DNA of 64,000 bases from Acridotheres tristis (taxonomy: Eukaryota; Chordata; Aves; Passeriformes; Sturnidae), in the NCBI GenBank assembly GCA_037013685.1, contig CM072902.1, positions 13,924,646 to 13,988,645 on the forward strand. The letters run 5' to 3'. The notes under the pieces are model-generated. The model did no database searches and was not told the origin of the DNA. It was given only the letters and a program-made list of their open reading frames with translations. Positions within the stretch are counted from its first letter, which is position 1. Each line of letters begins with the position of its first letter. Below, piece after piece: positions 1 to 13,900 of the stretch. The translations under genes and the position numbers were made by a program.

Positions 1-3000
1 TTGAGCCCTCAGGGTGCTGCAGCCATGGCCACATGTGGGTCCTCACCCCTGTGTCTTTCCCAGCTTTGGAAATAGGTATGTCAGCAAATTGTGGGCAGTT
101 TGTGTAGTCCAACTGGAAGTACCTATGGACTCTGCAGTGGCAGGGTGATGCAGACTGCATTTCTGAACAAGGTTTAGTAGGAGATGAAAATGCTCTTGTG
201 GTATTTAGGGCAGGAGACAGCAGGTCTGGACGGTTGGCTCCCATATAGTTTACAAATGGTACTTGATAGATACAGCTGAAGAGAGCAGTGGTCCACTCAA
301 CATGCCAGGGCATGTCTCTGCTCCTGATGAAGAGCTGTCCTGGCGTTGCAAGGAGAAGGAGTCTGCTTGTGATGTGATACAGATGGCCACTTTTGGCATT
401 TTCAATCAAATGTCTTGACAGACCTTGTGTCATGAAGCTCTAGAAGTAAAAATATATGGTCCTTTTAAAAAAAAAAAAAAAAAGAAAGGCACGGCAAACC
501 TGATGTGATTAAGTGTATCCAATTTACCAGATGGATTTCTGCTCTGCTGTGCAGGATGCTCTCTTCCAGGAGTTTCTCTGTATTTCATATTCCGCTTATG
601 TAGGAATATAAGTTCTCTCCATGTAATGAGTTTGATTGGTATCAAAAAATAGTCTAGAATTGCTCCTGCTGGAATGGATCTTGAGAAGGGACCAGGGGTT
701 GAAGTTTGGCATAAATCTCGCAAGCACAGAGTAGTGGCTGGCCATAACTACAGCCATCTGCTTTGTCCTGCCAACATATACAGAGGGGAAATGTACTTTT
801 AGCAAAGATCCAGCAAGATAAAAACATTTATCGTCCTTTACTGTTTATGCTATAGGGGTTATGATGCAAAAGTCAAACCAAGCTAGGGATGGGTTTGGGA
901 GATCAGCAGTGCTGGGGCAGTTAGCCTTTTACCTGGCTTCCAGAACAGGGACTTACATGACTGGAGGGATTCCCAGGTCCTTGGTGAGGAGAGGGGCTGG
1001 GACTTCTGTCCTTGGCTCTAACTCTTGTGCTGTGCTGGGGTGGCTGTTGCTGTTTGCCCAGATATGGTGGTCTGGTACCTACATGGCTGGTGCTGCATAG
1101 TTCAGCATGACTTGTAATACCTAATAAAATAAGACTGTTTAGAGATGGGCAGATTTATTATTCCTTAAATTAGCATTTGGTGTGAGGGAAGTTCCAGTAA
1201 AAGCAAGTTCTATATTGAATGTGTCAACTCATTTGCCAAAGTCAGGCACAGTATCGTTTGAATCCCTCTGGAGATGAGTGTAATCTGAGGATTTTCTTGG
1301 TCTCTGCTTTGTTCTGGTTGTTTTCTGGTTACGATCAACACCGATTCTCACTGAAAGCAGAATCATTTGGTAGCCACAGGAAAATGCTCTGGACTGGTCA
1401 TAACGGGACCAGTTAATTATTAATTTTAGTTGTTTTGTTTTAATAATTAAAGATTCTTTTTTTCTGCCACATTTTGAAAACGTCCAACACTATGTGGTGA
1501 TGCAGGGCTCTTTTTTCTATCTGTGGGTAATTTCTTCCAGCTCGTGCAGCCTGTGGGATGGTCCTGAAGTACTTCTGCAGAGTTCCTGGTACTTTCACCT
1601 GAGGGCTGGTCACCTGAGAATTGTGATATTATTGCTTCCTCTGGTTTAGTAGCCTTGCTTGTGAAGCCAGAAGGCTCTTTTTTGTTCTGTTCACCAGTTG
1701 CCCACGGCATCAATAACTGTTTGAGACACTCGTACAGCTACTAGAAAGAACCTGTAAACAAGAAAAGCTCATTGTAATACCACTGCTTTAAAGAGACTGG
1801 GGAAAGCAACGAAGCCAACCTGAAAGACAATGTGTTGTTCCTGTAGTCATGTAGATCTGGGGACAGGAGACATAGAGTTTAATTCTCTCCCAAATGGATA
1901 TGCTATTTCACACCCCAGCAGAGCTTCTGATTTATGGATTTCTTAACATCAGAATATTTTCATTACTAAAAACTCAATGGGAAGATGCAGCTCAGTCCTG
2001 ATCTAAAAGCCTGAGGTAAACACAGGGACACTTCCTGCTGTTACGAGTCCTTGGATGAGTCCTAGCACTGAGCGTGGTGATAATAGCATTTGAATTCCCG
2101 GTTTGCAGAGGACTGTAGAATTTCTAAAATCTCTTGAACGGGATATTGAGCCATGCTGCAAGCAAATTTAAACAGGCAGCCTGTGTCCTGATATTATCTT
2201 GGGCTGGGCTACCAAGCCTAGCTGGCTGAAGAGAAGTGTGATGCTATGAGGGGAAGAAAGGAAGGCACTGACCTGCGAACTAATGAGGGGAAGAAAGATG
2301 AGCAGCTGAGCTGATTAATCGAGGTAAAATGTTGTTGACTGCTGTAAATGGAGAATCAGTTAGGAGGTTCAACTCTAAGGGCTGGGATGGAGACTGAGAG
2401 CTCTGAACAAGGATGTGAACAGGACGAGGCAAACTGGTGTTCCTGGTCGTGCTGCAGGGAGACAGGTCTGGAGTCTATCCTGGAGAAGACACTGTCCTAA
2501 AAAGGGATCTGATAAATGGACTTAGCAAGGATTTGTTTGGATGTATAGCAGCCTGTTCTGTTTGCTGCCATATGTGCTTTGTTTAATGACTGGAACTGAA
2601 GGAGTTGGAGCTCATCTCTGTGAGACTGGGTGAGAGTATAGATTTAACTGCAATTGTGCTCTCTTTGTAACACTCACTTTCCCTACATTCCATGAGCCAC
2701 GTGCTGTTCAGGTCTGGTGAGATGGGCCTCATTAAACTCATTAAGCAAAATCATAACCTCTCCTGTCACCCCTTAAAAAAGCCATGTGAATTCTCATTTT
2801 GGTAAAGCACAATTTATACTTCTTTTAAAAGAATTCATCATTCTCTTGCTCATCTTGGTCTCAATCCAGCAGGAAGATAGGAGTGTTTGCAAGTTTTCTG
2901 CACAGTCTTTTTGGGTGATGTCAATAGCCCTATGTTAGATACTTGAGAGGCTTGGAGATTTTAAGTAAAAGTCCACAAACATCTATGTACTGACAGAGCC

Positions 3001-6000
3001 TCCCCACTGCGTGCAGGGCAGGTGTCCTTACTCCAGTGATTGAGAGGACTCGGGGAGCCTCCTGAAGCTGGAATTCCCTTAGACAGGGGAAAGCCCTCCC
3101 TGCTGCCCTCCCTGCTGTATGGAGGGGACAGGGTAGAGGAGCATGGGGAGAGGAAGATCAAGGCACATTCTGTTCCCTCAGTCCATCTCCAGCAGATGTT
3201 TCCTGAGGAGCACTGTCCAGCTGGCTCTGCTCACAGCAGCCCTCAGGCAGCTTTGGACTCTGATGACCCTTGGACAAAATTTTCCAGGAAACCACGGGTA
3301 GTCCCGTCCTGTGCCCAGAAAACTCCCAATTTACAAAGTCTTGGCTTTCACTTTTTGTGATACAGAGAGGATTGCCTCATGGATGGAGCAATCACTCACT
3401 GTGATTTATTGTGCCGTGTCAGGCTGGGAAACCTCTTCCCTGGCTGCATGTGGATTGCAGCTGGGCACACGGGAAGAGGAGTTCTGGGCTTACAAATGCT
3501 GTCAGAACTGGATCTGGTAACATTTAATTCAGCCCTGTCACAGCAGATCTGAGGTTAGATTAGATCCTGTCATACCTGCTCAGAGCACAACAGTGGGTGA
3601 TGCTGGTAGAAAGGAGGAGATGCCAGGGGAAAGGATTTCCTGGGTCTGGGCACATGGGTGGCTGCTGGTCCCCAGCACAGAGGGAGCCAGCGTCCAGAAC
3701 TGCCTGTCCTGGGGTTTTGTGTGAGCTGTGAACATCATCTGGCGCCTTGTGGATTCCTGTTGTTCCATCTCTTAACATGGAATTGAGTTTTCCTATACTC
3801 TGCTTAGACATTGTCCATCCTACCTGGATTTGTCAATCAAGACCATACTATTGGTTCATCCTGTGTAAATGGAGCTGTGAACTAATCCAACAGCTACCAC
3901 ACTGAAGGGTGCAAAGCCAGGCACAGCCTGGGTTACCTGGGTTGCTTTAGGGCACACATCCTCTAAAGTGGGTTTGAAAGCACATTCAAACTGATGCCAG
4001 TATTTATGAGCCATATGTGGCAATGGTAGTTACATATTGTGCTTCTCAATGGAATAGAGCGCAGCTCCCCTTCAGGGATGTTACTGGCCTCTGTACCAAC
4101 TAGAGGACTAGAACTCATTGTGGTTTTATTTTCCATGAAAGTTCTGGCATTTTCCTTTGCAGTGAGTGGTGCTGAGGTACTTGAGGAGAGCCAAGGTCCC
4201 AAGGTTGCTGTTCAGCACAGGATCTGACTGCAGGCATCCATCACTGAGACATGGCACTGCCAGGTGAGAGTCTCCTGTGCACACAAGCAGCCTCCAACTG
4301 CACTTGCACAGTGTAGCAGGGCTATTTTCATCAACACAGCCACGAGTTACGTGGTTTAGAGCTATTTCAATAGCAAGATAAAAGGATACTAATTCAATCA
4401 TTTACCTAATTTCCTATCACGGTTCAAGAGGCCATTATACACTAGGCAATTTTTCTCTTCTTTCCTAGATAACTCAATGTTGACAAAGGATGCTTCACCA
4501 CGACAGGCAGCATAGTGGAAAACTAGGACTGATGTAGAAACAGGAAACTATTACTGTTGAAACTGATTTTTGATGTTCATGAGGAATTTCAGTTACACAC
4601 AGTTTTATTTTTGGTTTTATTTTTGCATTGTTCACTGACTTTGAGGGAAAATTTTTAGGATGTGCTGCGAAACATCCAGTAATTGAAGGACTCCCTAAAG
4701 CCCATGTGTATTAAATCTCCACCAAAAAAAATACACATTTATGTTGAAAATGCAGCATAAACTATATTTATTTTATGTGTTTTGTAACAATTTGATACTC
4801 TGAAAAGAAATCTAAGCCATCTGTAGTAAACATTGTGCTGTGCTGCAGTGCTCTGCCTTCAATGGGTGGGAATTGGTTCTCTGATCTTCAGTTCAAAGGG
4901 GTTGATAAGGCTGTTTCTGTGGTCTGCAGAGAATTTCCTTCTGCTTCTACAACATCTCTTGATTAAGTCTGTGTTTCTGGGAAAGCTCTGGGTATCCATC
5001 CAACCAAAGAGATGCTTACACCTTGTGTAACACTTCTTGCATGGTGGATGAACCTTGTCTCCAAATGACCAGAACCTTGTTTTGTGCCCACCTTGCCAGG
5101 TGAAGGACATCCTCCCCCTAACACCCAGGAGAGGTAACACGAGCAGAGCTGTTCAAATGATCATTAAGTTACATTCTAGACCTGACCACATCTGACAGGA
5201 CCCACAGGCAGCCGAGTTAGCATCCAGTTGCTGGCTTTTGCACTAACAGAACATTTAAAGCAAGGGCTAGGAAGCAGAAATCATCAGCACCTGCATTAGC
5301 TTCCACCCTGGATTCTGTGCACAATGTTTGCTCAAATTAAAGAGCTATTTGAATTCAAGCAACTCCTCTGATGGCAGCTAATGAAACTGGTCCTGCAGTT
5401 CAGCAGTGGCATCAGCCAAAATCCTGGTTGTAATCCAAACTGCAGTTTTTTTCTCCTAATGAATTAATCAGCTGATTGCGTGCATGCGATGGCTCATTAG
5501 AGAGGTGTGTGGCAACCTTTGGAAGGGAAGTGCTGGCTCTGTGGGGCCCAGAGGTTGTTCCCTTGCAGGAATCTGCTCCTCTTGAGTATTGCAGCACCAC
5601 GTGTTGGTCTAATTAACGGGTGTTGTTCCTGGGGTCTTTTGATCTCAGGAAAATGACTGTAAAATTTTTAATACTGTAAACCTTTGAGAACTTGGAATAA
5701 AACCTCAAATAGCTCAAAGCAATTTCCTTTAATCTAGTTTGTGGTGTTGGGGATTTAAAAAAATTATTATTATTATTTTAAAAGCTTCCACCCTATTTAA
5801 TGGTAGCTGCAGAGAGAAAGCAAAGTGTAGTTTGGAAATTAGTTCCAGATGTTTGAGTTGTAGCTTTATTTTACTAATCTAGGTCATTACTTTTGTTGAA
5901 TAGTATGTTTGGATTTTCTTCCCTTGCATGTGTGAAACATGGCTGCAGGGACTTCTGGCAGGAAAGGAAGCTTTCAAAATCCTCTCACCCCTGGGCGACC

Positions 6001-9000
6001 CCACTGAAACAAAGCCTGCTTCACTGTGGTTATCCAGCATGGAAGGCAGGAGATGAGCCGTGGAGAAGAGTGGTGGGGTGATTTGTGCTCCTGCTGCGGC
6101 CCAGGATATGGAGCACGGTGGGTAGGGACGGGGATGCTCCTGCCCAGAAAGCCAAGGGCCAGGTTCAGGTCAGAGCAACAGTTTAACCTCCCAGCTATGA
6201 CAGCATCCTTTTTAAATGAATAAAGCTAACTTGTCACTTGATTAATGAGAAAAGGTGCAATTTAGTAAAGCTTTTCAAAGACTATTAATAAAAGGGATCT
6301 TTTCAATGGAAAACAACTTGCTTCTGTTCAAGCCTTGGATTACCCCAAAGATTCGGAAATTGAGACATACTAGGATCCTCTCAGTGCATGTTGCACATCC
6401 AGATTATCTCTGGAGGTGTGTTAGTCACTGGCTGCAAAGAGGTGCCTGGAGAAATGTTGGTGGGCATGACAGAGACCAGGGAGAAGAGCCCATGGGTATG
6501 GCCACCAACACCCTCAGGCAGAGCACTGAGGGCGCTGCTTGTCCCCCTGCCAGCAGTGTCCTCAATTTAACCCCAGTTTCTTCATTAAGTTTTGATGGGA
6601 TGGGTACGGACACAGTCTGGGATAGTGGGGAAAACTCGGGGTCTGGTCCATGAATCTGCCAAGGAGCCAGGGACTGTGGTGAAGCTCTGCTCTTCTCTCT
6701 GTTTGGCAAAAGGCTGGGTACATTGAGGATAACAATCTCCATCCGTGAGCAAAGGGAATGTTACAACCTCTACAGTATTAAGGGTGTTTTTCTCCAAGTG
6801 AAAAAATCCTGATTGTTTGGGCCTAAGCTTTAGATAGATGGCCGTTTTAATACTACAAGAGCACGCAGAATTGTGGAGCCGGCTTGAGTATAATTTTCCT
6901 GCTTATCCTGATTTCTGTTTTTCTGTTTATCCTGTTTATCCTCTCCTTGTTATCCTGAATTAGTTTGTCTTCTTGGAAATGCCAACGCACCACTCTTTAA
7001 AAAAAAAAAAAATCAGGAAGAAAACTTGCTGACTGGGTCTTTCCTTTGCCTGTGGCAATTGAATAAGCCCATCATCTTACATAATATTAATATTTGTAAA
7101 AGCAGACCTACAGCGCTCATAAATCTTCAATAAAAGAGGGGCAATATCTATGTCTATTTTAAAATGAAGCAGGTAAGTAGGTACTAGAACAAAAGGATAT
7201 TGATACAAAGGAAGTAGAGAGATGAAAGAAATGAAACTGCCATTTTAATCTGAAAATTGTCTCCACATAAGTAATACCAGAGGCCTCACTACTGTGGGAC
7301 CAATGCTTTGCTCTGGGTGATCGCTTGACCCTGGAAAGCTCCAGGGCCAAGTCCCTGACTGCTCCCTGGTATTCCATTCAAGTGGCTTTAGGAGAAAAAA
7401 AAAGGCCCAAAATTGAAGCAGAGCTTGTTTGCAGAGGGGATGACTGCATTACCATTTTTCTTAACTTTGTGCTTCTCCAAATGGAAAAAAAAAGAAGTGA
7501 AAAATATCTGTAGGTTTGTAGATCTGTGGATTCCATTAAACATTTTTTTAAGGCAAGAAGCAGGCTTTCCCCCATTATGGATGGGAACCCAGATGAGAAA
7601 AATAAATACAGTTTCTTTTTAGCCAGCCAAATGAGTAATCAGTCTCCAAACACGAGTGGAGATGCTCCGTGAAGGAGCAACACTGGCATTGCCCCGGCCG
7701 CGTGACCGCTCCGATGGTCCCTTTGCAAAGGCAAGCTCTGCTTTGGAGCAGTCGGTTTAAGACTTTGTAAATCTTTTATCCTACCACGGTAGGATGGTAA
7801 AATGAAACCATTTGAAGATTGTAGAGGCAGGGGGAAATGAAAAAAAAAAATATTTTTTTTTCCACTTTTCCTAATGCCACTGTCCCGAGACAGTTCCAAT
7901 GGCTCTTTCCCACTGCTGGGGACATGGTGCAAGTCCCACCATCTGGAATGGGACAAGACGGCCCTCTGGCCCCCGGAAGGGACACTGCTGTGTCTGTTAA
8001 GCATCCCAGCTGTTGTTTGTAGGCGATGTGTGCTGCTGCTCTGGGCTGAGCAACACCAGGGCTCTTGCTGGCAGCTGTGCTTAGCTGGTGGAGAGGAGGG
8101 AAAGATGGGTGGGTGCTTTTGGACCTTTCTGCCAGGCACGCAGTTCTTCCTTTTTGCTTTTTTGTTTACTTTTTTCCTGGACCTGAGCCACTGCAAAGCC
8201 TTTCATTCTGTATTGTTCAATGGTGGAGTTGAATCAGAAGATTCCTTCTGGACTTGGCTCCCAGACCCATCTTTGCTGGTGGTGATTCCAAAAAACTGAG
8301 ACAGGATCATGGGAGCCCCAGACCAGGGAACCTACGCTGGGGCATGGAATGAGTCATGTAGTGCAGCCCCGCTTGTTCCCAGCCTCTCTCAGAGCCAGAA
8401 TATGGTTAGACATTGGGTTAATCTGATTTTTTTTGATTAGGCAATGTTTTTACTTTTGAAATAGTTGTTGAAGCTGAATATTTTCTTGAGATTAGTTCAA
8501 TTCATTTAGCACAGTACACTTTTAAGGAAAAGTTTTTATCATGCCAGCTCAGGCAAGAAATATGTTCACAGAATTTTAGCATTCAGCTGGAATTACTATT
8601 TCATTTAAACATTTTAAGCTAATGAGAATTGGCAAAAAAGTGCTTTTTTATTAAGGTGGAAATAAGAAGGGGATGTGTTGAAGTTGTCTCAATGGAAAAT
8701 GTTTTCATATTCTTATTTATGGAAGTATGCAAGTTTTGCCTTTGTCATTGTTAAGGACAAGAAAATATCTAAGAAGCTTTCATGGGACACACAGATAGTT
8801 AGCCAGAAAATTTCTCCTGTTCTTTCTCATCTTCAAGCCAGCTTCGGTCTCATGAAATTTTCTGCCACAGCAAAGGTGGAATGTTAAAGTTCAATGTTAT
8901 GAATCAGCTTTTCTTACATGGAGAGAGGAAATCATCCAGAACCCCTACACAGAAAAGAACTGAATGAGAGTAGTATCACAAAGGTCTATACAACTAAAGA

Positions 9001-10801
9001 GGATCTGAGTAAAGCAGGATAAACCTGATGGTCTAGATGGAAAATCACATGAAGGGACATCAATGCTTGCAAGGTAGATCAGGTGAAGGATTTGTGATCT
9101 CTGACCACTCATTCCATCTTCTATGTAGAGAGCCCCTGATTTGCTTTGGGGTGTCTGTTTGTGTTTGTGCTTTCTCTGTCCTTTGGGTTTAGGAAGGAAA
9201 GAAGACTTGTACAACTTTTCGATATCACTCTGCTGTTGCTTTCCCCAGCCAGCCTTTTACCTCCATCCCCAGGAGGCCCCAAGAACAGCCTTGTTAGTGT
9301 CTGTCTCAGATATTGTAGTGTCTCCACTGTCATTAGAGGATAAATGACACTGTCTCCATAGCCCGGGAAGAAACCAAATTAAACTCCACCATCCTCAGCA
9401 ATTGATGGGCCAGCTGCTGACCCCCATGTCACATCTGATCTCTCACGAAGAATCAAAGATTAATTGTATCTCTAATTTCTGTCAGAAATGGCTTGGCTTT
9501 CCAAAGGGACGACTAGTAGCAGGGGAGAAGAGGGGACGGCGCTGGGCTTGGCCATCAGCCCGGTGGCAAGGAAGGGCTGTGATGATGCTCACACATTCCC
9601 AGCAAGGTGGTGGCTAATGGAGTTGCATTAAGCAACAAGAAATGGCCAGATAAGCTGTTTACTGAGCACACCATCCCAATGAAATAAGACAACACTGAAG
9701 GAGGGTGGGGAGAGAAGTGAATTGCTGGTGACAAACCCAGCACAGCAAGCCATGCTCCCCAATGGAGAGTCACACCAAGCCTGAGGAGATGTCATAAAGC
9801 CCTGTAAGTGTGACTCTATTTAATTGGACTTTGCAGAGAGGAGCTGGGAGTTCTGTGGCATTCAGGGTGGCAGCTGCAGGTGACACCAAACTATGAGACA
9901 TTCTGAATGTAGCAATAAGCAGGTACTGGCTTCTGGCACTAATCTGGCTGCCATAAATTTATGATGTATTGACTGCAGTGGAAGTCTGGATCAATATCAG
10001 TCTTCAAGAGGCTCAACAGATCAATGTTTGATACAGATAAAGAAAATAGAGGACAAGTGTTTATGGCATCCTCTGCATGCAGTATTATTATTATTCCTTG
10101 CTCATCCTTCTGCCAAGGGAAGCGAGGGAGAGAGAAGGAAGGTAAGAAAGGATTTAGAAAGGTAATTCATGAGACATTTAAAAAGCAGTTGTAAGAAGGA
10201 GATTTATAGCGTTTTTTTCCATCAATTTTAGCCTGAAGAGAGAAAGAAAAATCTTCCTAAAGATATATTGTCCTTTGAGAGACAAATTCCGATTTAACAG
10301 TGGGTTTGGGTTTAATGAGATGCCTGTGGCAAGGGGATCACTGGCACGAGGCCGTGCTTGCCTAGGCTTTTGGAAAGAGGGACGTCCAGGGGTTCCACAG
10401 GTCCCTGCTGCTTTCTGCTGGTGGAAGAGAGACCCACACCTGGCTGTAAATACTTCAGGGCAACTGGCAGGAAGATGATTAAACCAGGGAGTGTGGAAAC
10501 GGTGGAGAGGAGGGCTCAGTTTTGTGTCAATGCTGAGGTCATCTGGCACAGGTCTTGGATGACTGTGTGGCACAAAGTGGGCTCGTAGACTTCATGACTG
10601 AGTTTATTGCCAAACAAAATCCTGGTGTTGTGAAGGTCAAGGTAAAATAAGGCACCCCCACAAAATCATTTAAGTTATAAAAGACCCTTGAGATCATCAA
10701 GATCAGGATGCATTGAAGAGAGAGGACCTTCAGAGCATCTCTCCCTGTGTCTGTATTTCCTTCCTTTCCTTTTCTCATTTCCCCTTCGCCTTGTTTCACA
10801 G
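1..10801 (+). other. MMP17: MMP17 intron 1 (3' part), no other gene seen
   Basis: This is sequence upstream of the first recognisable MMP17 exon. Exon 1 (signal peptide and start of the propeptide) should be GC-rich and was not found here, so it most likely lies left of the window. Open frames in this stretch are short, overlap on both strands and resemble no protein I recognise. Minor features are A-runs near 466-484 and 7000-7012 and a short ATT run near 5764-5780. No CR1 or LTR fragment was recognised. Confidence 0.6.
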
Positions 10802-10934
10802 GACTGGCTGACAAAATTTGGGTATCTGCCTCCTCCGGACCCTGTCACGGGGCAGCTGCAGACGCAGGAGGAGCTCACCAAGGCCATCACTGCCATGCAG
10901 AGGTTCGGGGGGCTTGAGGCCACAGGAGTCCTAG
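10802..10934 (+). CDS. MMP17: MMP17 exon 2: propeptide
   Basis: Begins after a pyrimidine-rich acceptor (TTGTTTCACAG) in phase 0 and ends one base into a codon before GTCAGT. It encodes [14 protein letters not shown] and the [10 protein letters not shown] and [12 protein letters not shown] segments, the conserved peptidoglycan-binding-like part of MMP propeptides. The first 34 or so residues match human MMP17 closely as I recall it. Confidence 0.95.
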
Positions 10935-13900
10935 GTCAGTGGCTCATGACCCCTCCTCTCCTTGGTGCAGAGCAAGGCAGGGATGGTTTCTTGCAGGTCC
11001 ATGGGGGAGAAGGGACTTGGTATTGTGTTCTGGAGCAGCATCAGGAAAAGCCCCACAGAAAGCTCACGTGAGTGGAGCATATGGCCCAACTTGCAGCTGT
11101 AAGAGTAATTACCTGGCTCAGGTGCTCTGTTTCCTTGTGTTTTCAAGAACCTGAGGCAAGCAATTATTTCAACAGACCCACAGACACTTGGGGTTCTTAG
11201 TGTGTTTATAAATAGCTCTTGGTGTGTTCAAAAAAAAAAGTAAAACAAAAAAAAGAATTTAAAAAGACAAGGGGGAAAAAAGGGAGAAAGTTGTCCTGTT
11301 CAAAGCCTTACTTGCAGCATCAAATTGAACTGAACAGAAATCCTGATTAAACCTCCCAATTTCTATACCTAGATATTTTGTGTTCTTTGCTGCTGGGGCA
11401 CAGGCAGGGAAGGGAGAAGGATGGTATTGCATCACCCCAACTGTGTTTGCTCCTGCCCACAGTGCATAGGGCCAGGAGCTTTGGGGGTCTCCTGGGATCT
11501 CACTGAGCCACAGCAGCTCCAGGTACTCCCCAGTAATGCCCAGCCAGCTTGGGAGCCCATCATCTGCTCCAGCAGCTCCATTGGCCACAGGGGCAGGCAG
11601 TGGAATGTGTGTGGCAGGCACATCTGCCTGGGACGAGGCAGTCCAAGGGCAGGCTGAAGCAACACGGGTTCACCAGCGTGGCCGGGGTCATTTCTCTCAG
11701 TGCCTTCATTGAGGGAAGGACAAAGCCATCATTTTCCCAGCCTGCAGAAGGGTGCCTCTCTGCTCTCCTCCCCTCTGTGGCCCTCCCATCATGGGGTCAG
11801 TGTGCTTCTGCTGCTCGGGACACAATTAAGGAGAAGCAACTAATTAGCAGGTGGGTCTCTATTCATCTCAATGCCCCAGCATCCCTCTGCTGGTCCCCTG
11901 AAGCTGCGGCTGCATCCCAACACTCTGACTTCCTTTCTCTGGTCTTAATTGAACACGTGCAATAATTTATCTTCCACTGCATCACAAGCTGCAGGAGACC
12001 CTGGAACAGGAGTGGCCATTCAAATTGCATTTTCAGAGGGGGTGTTCAAAACTGGCTGGGATGGAAGGGATGGCTGCCCTGGGCAGATCATAGTTGTGGG
12101 TTTATTCATAAAAGCAGGGCTTAAGAGGTCAAGTCAGCAGCGAAATGAGTGAATGAAACAACTTTTTTACATTTCAGCTGGTGAGAATAGACACTTCAAG
12201 CTTTCATTCATTAAAAATAATTAATAAGAAGAACCATGGACATTCTTCAAATGAGCTCCTAGCTTAACAGAGATGGAGTTTATTTACATGTGAATGTTTC
12301 TCCTTGACAGAAGAATACTGGGAAATTAATCAAGAGAGAACAAAACAGAATACTTAAAGAAATATGTTTTGACATAATCAAAGCTGGCCACTGGTGGGCT
12401 TCCAGCAGGAGCTGCTGTCCAGTGGTGGGAGCAGCAGTGGAAGGTGGGGGGCTCAGTGTTCGTGGGTGTCACCATGACATGCTGGGCCTGGTGCCATGCC
12501 CCTGTGGGGTCTTGAGCATCGATTTTTGCTCTTCTGGTTCATTCTTAGCACTTCATTTCCCATCTCTTTGCCTCCTTGGGATTTCTTAACTCACCATTCC
12601 TATGATTTCTTGTTTTTCATTTAACCATAGATGAAGCCACCCTGGAGCTGATGAAGACCCCTCGCTGCTCTCTGCCTGACCTCACCATTAAAGAGACCAG
12701 GAGGAAACGATTTGCCCAGGCTGTCACCAAGTGGAGCAAAAGGAACTTGTCCTGGAGGTAGGAATTCATCTATCCCTGCTGAAATCTTGCAGCAAAAGAC
12801 CAGTTCCACAGTCACCTTTGTTAAATATGGCCTTGGAGTGAGTTTTAGGGTGATGATTAAAACATGTCCCTCTGGGCTCCCAGGACCCCATAGATTATTT
12901 ATTTAAACTCTTCTCCTGACAGTCTCAGCAGTGACTTCTTGGACCCACTTGGCAATGCCTGGGAATGGTGCAGTTTGCGCTGGTGAATTAGCTAGGAGAT
13001 TTTTGCTAGGTTGCAATGGTTGTTAGAGCATCTTTTTTCTTGAGGTTATTAGGACTCTTGTGCTTTTTCAGGCAACTGCCAAGCCTGGAGCTTTTTCTCT
13101 TGCCCCACCCAAGTCCAAGCATAGGAGCATTTTCTGGGTAACAAAGTCACTTTTTTCTCCTAATCCTTGCCACAGGCGAGTATTTTTCCCTCAGTGTCAG
13201 GGAGTGACACGTGTAGGTCCCTCTGCATCTGTGATACACAGAAGTTTGGGTCCAGCTTTCAGAAATATGCTGCAGATCAGGGTTGGCAAGCAAACTGATC
13301 TCTGTCCCACCGAGATTTGTGCTTTTTGGGACTCATTTTTTCCCCCCTCAAGTACCATGTGCTGCAGAGATTTTTCCTCTAAGAATAATGTGCAGAATGA
13401 GGTGCTTGTACTGTCCTGATAACACATGTGGATCCTATGGAAAATTCTCCTTATTAATAATAAGTTTCTCTTTGATCCTGGTGTTGCCCCTAGAGAGAGT
13501 TCCTCTTCCCACTGCAATAACAAATCTCAGCTTGGCTGTTGCTCTCGACACATGTTGAAGTTATGGCCTTAGCAGAGATTTGGTCTATGTTCCAGCAGAT
13601 TCCTTTGAGACTTTATTTTGAGAAAAGATAAACATAATTCAGCTTCAGGAAGAAAGAATTTTGGTTCATAGATGGCTTCATGTTGTGAAGTGACCCGTGT
13701 TATAAAAACTCAGCCTGTCTCCCTGTTGCCCAGCCTTGACTTGATGGGAAAAGAGGAATAAACTTCACATTTCAGGAAGGAGAAAATCCTTTGGAGGTAA
13801 AAAGAAAACCTGCCCTGGTGTTCTGGGAGCTGCGAGTGCCAGTGCAGGGACATGGCTTGTGCACAGCCTGAGCCCAGAAGCGCCTGACAAACCTGAGTGA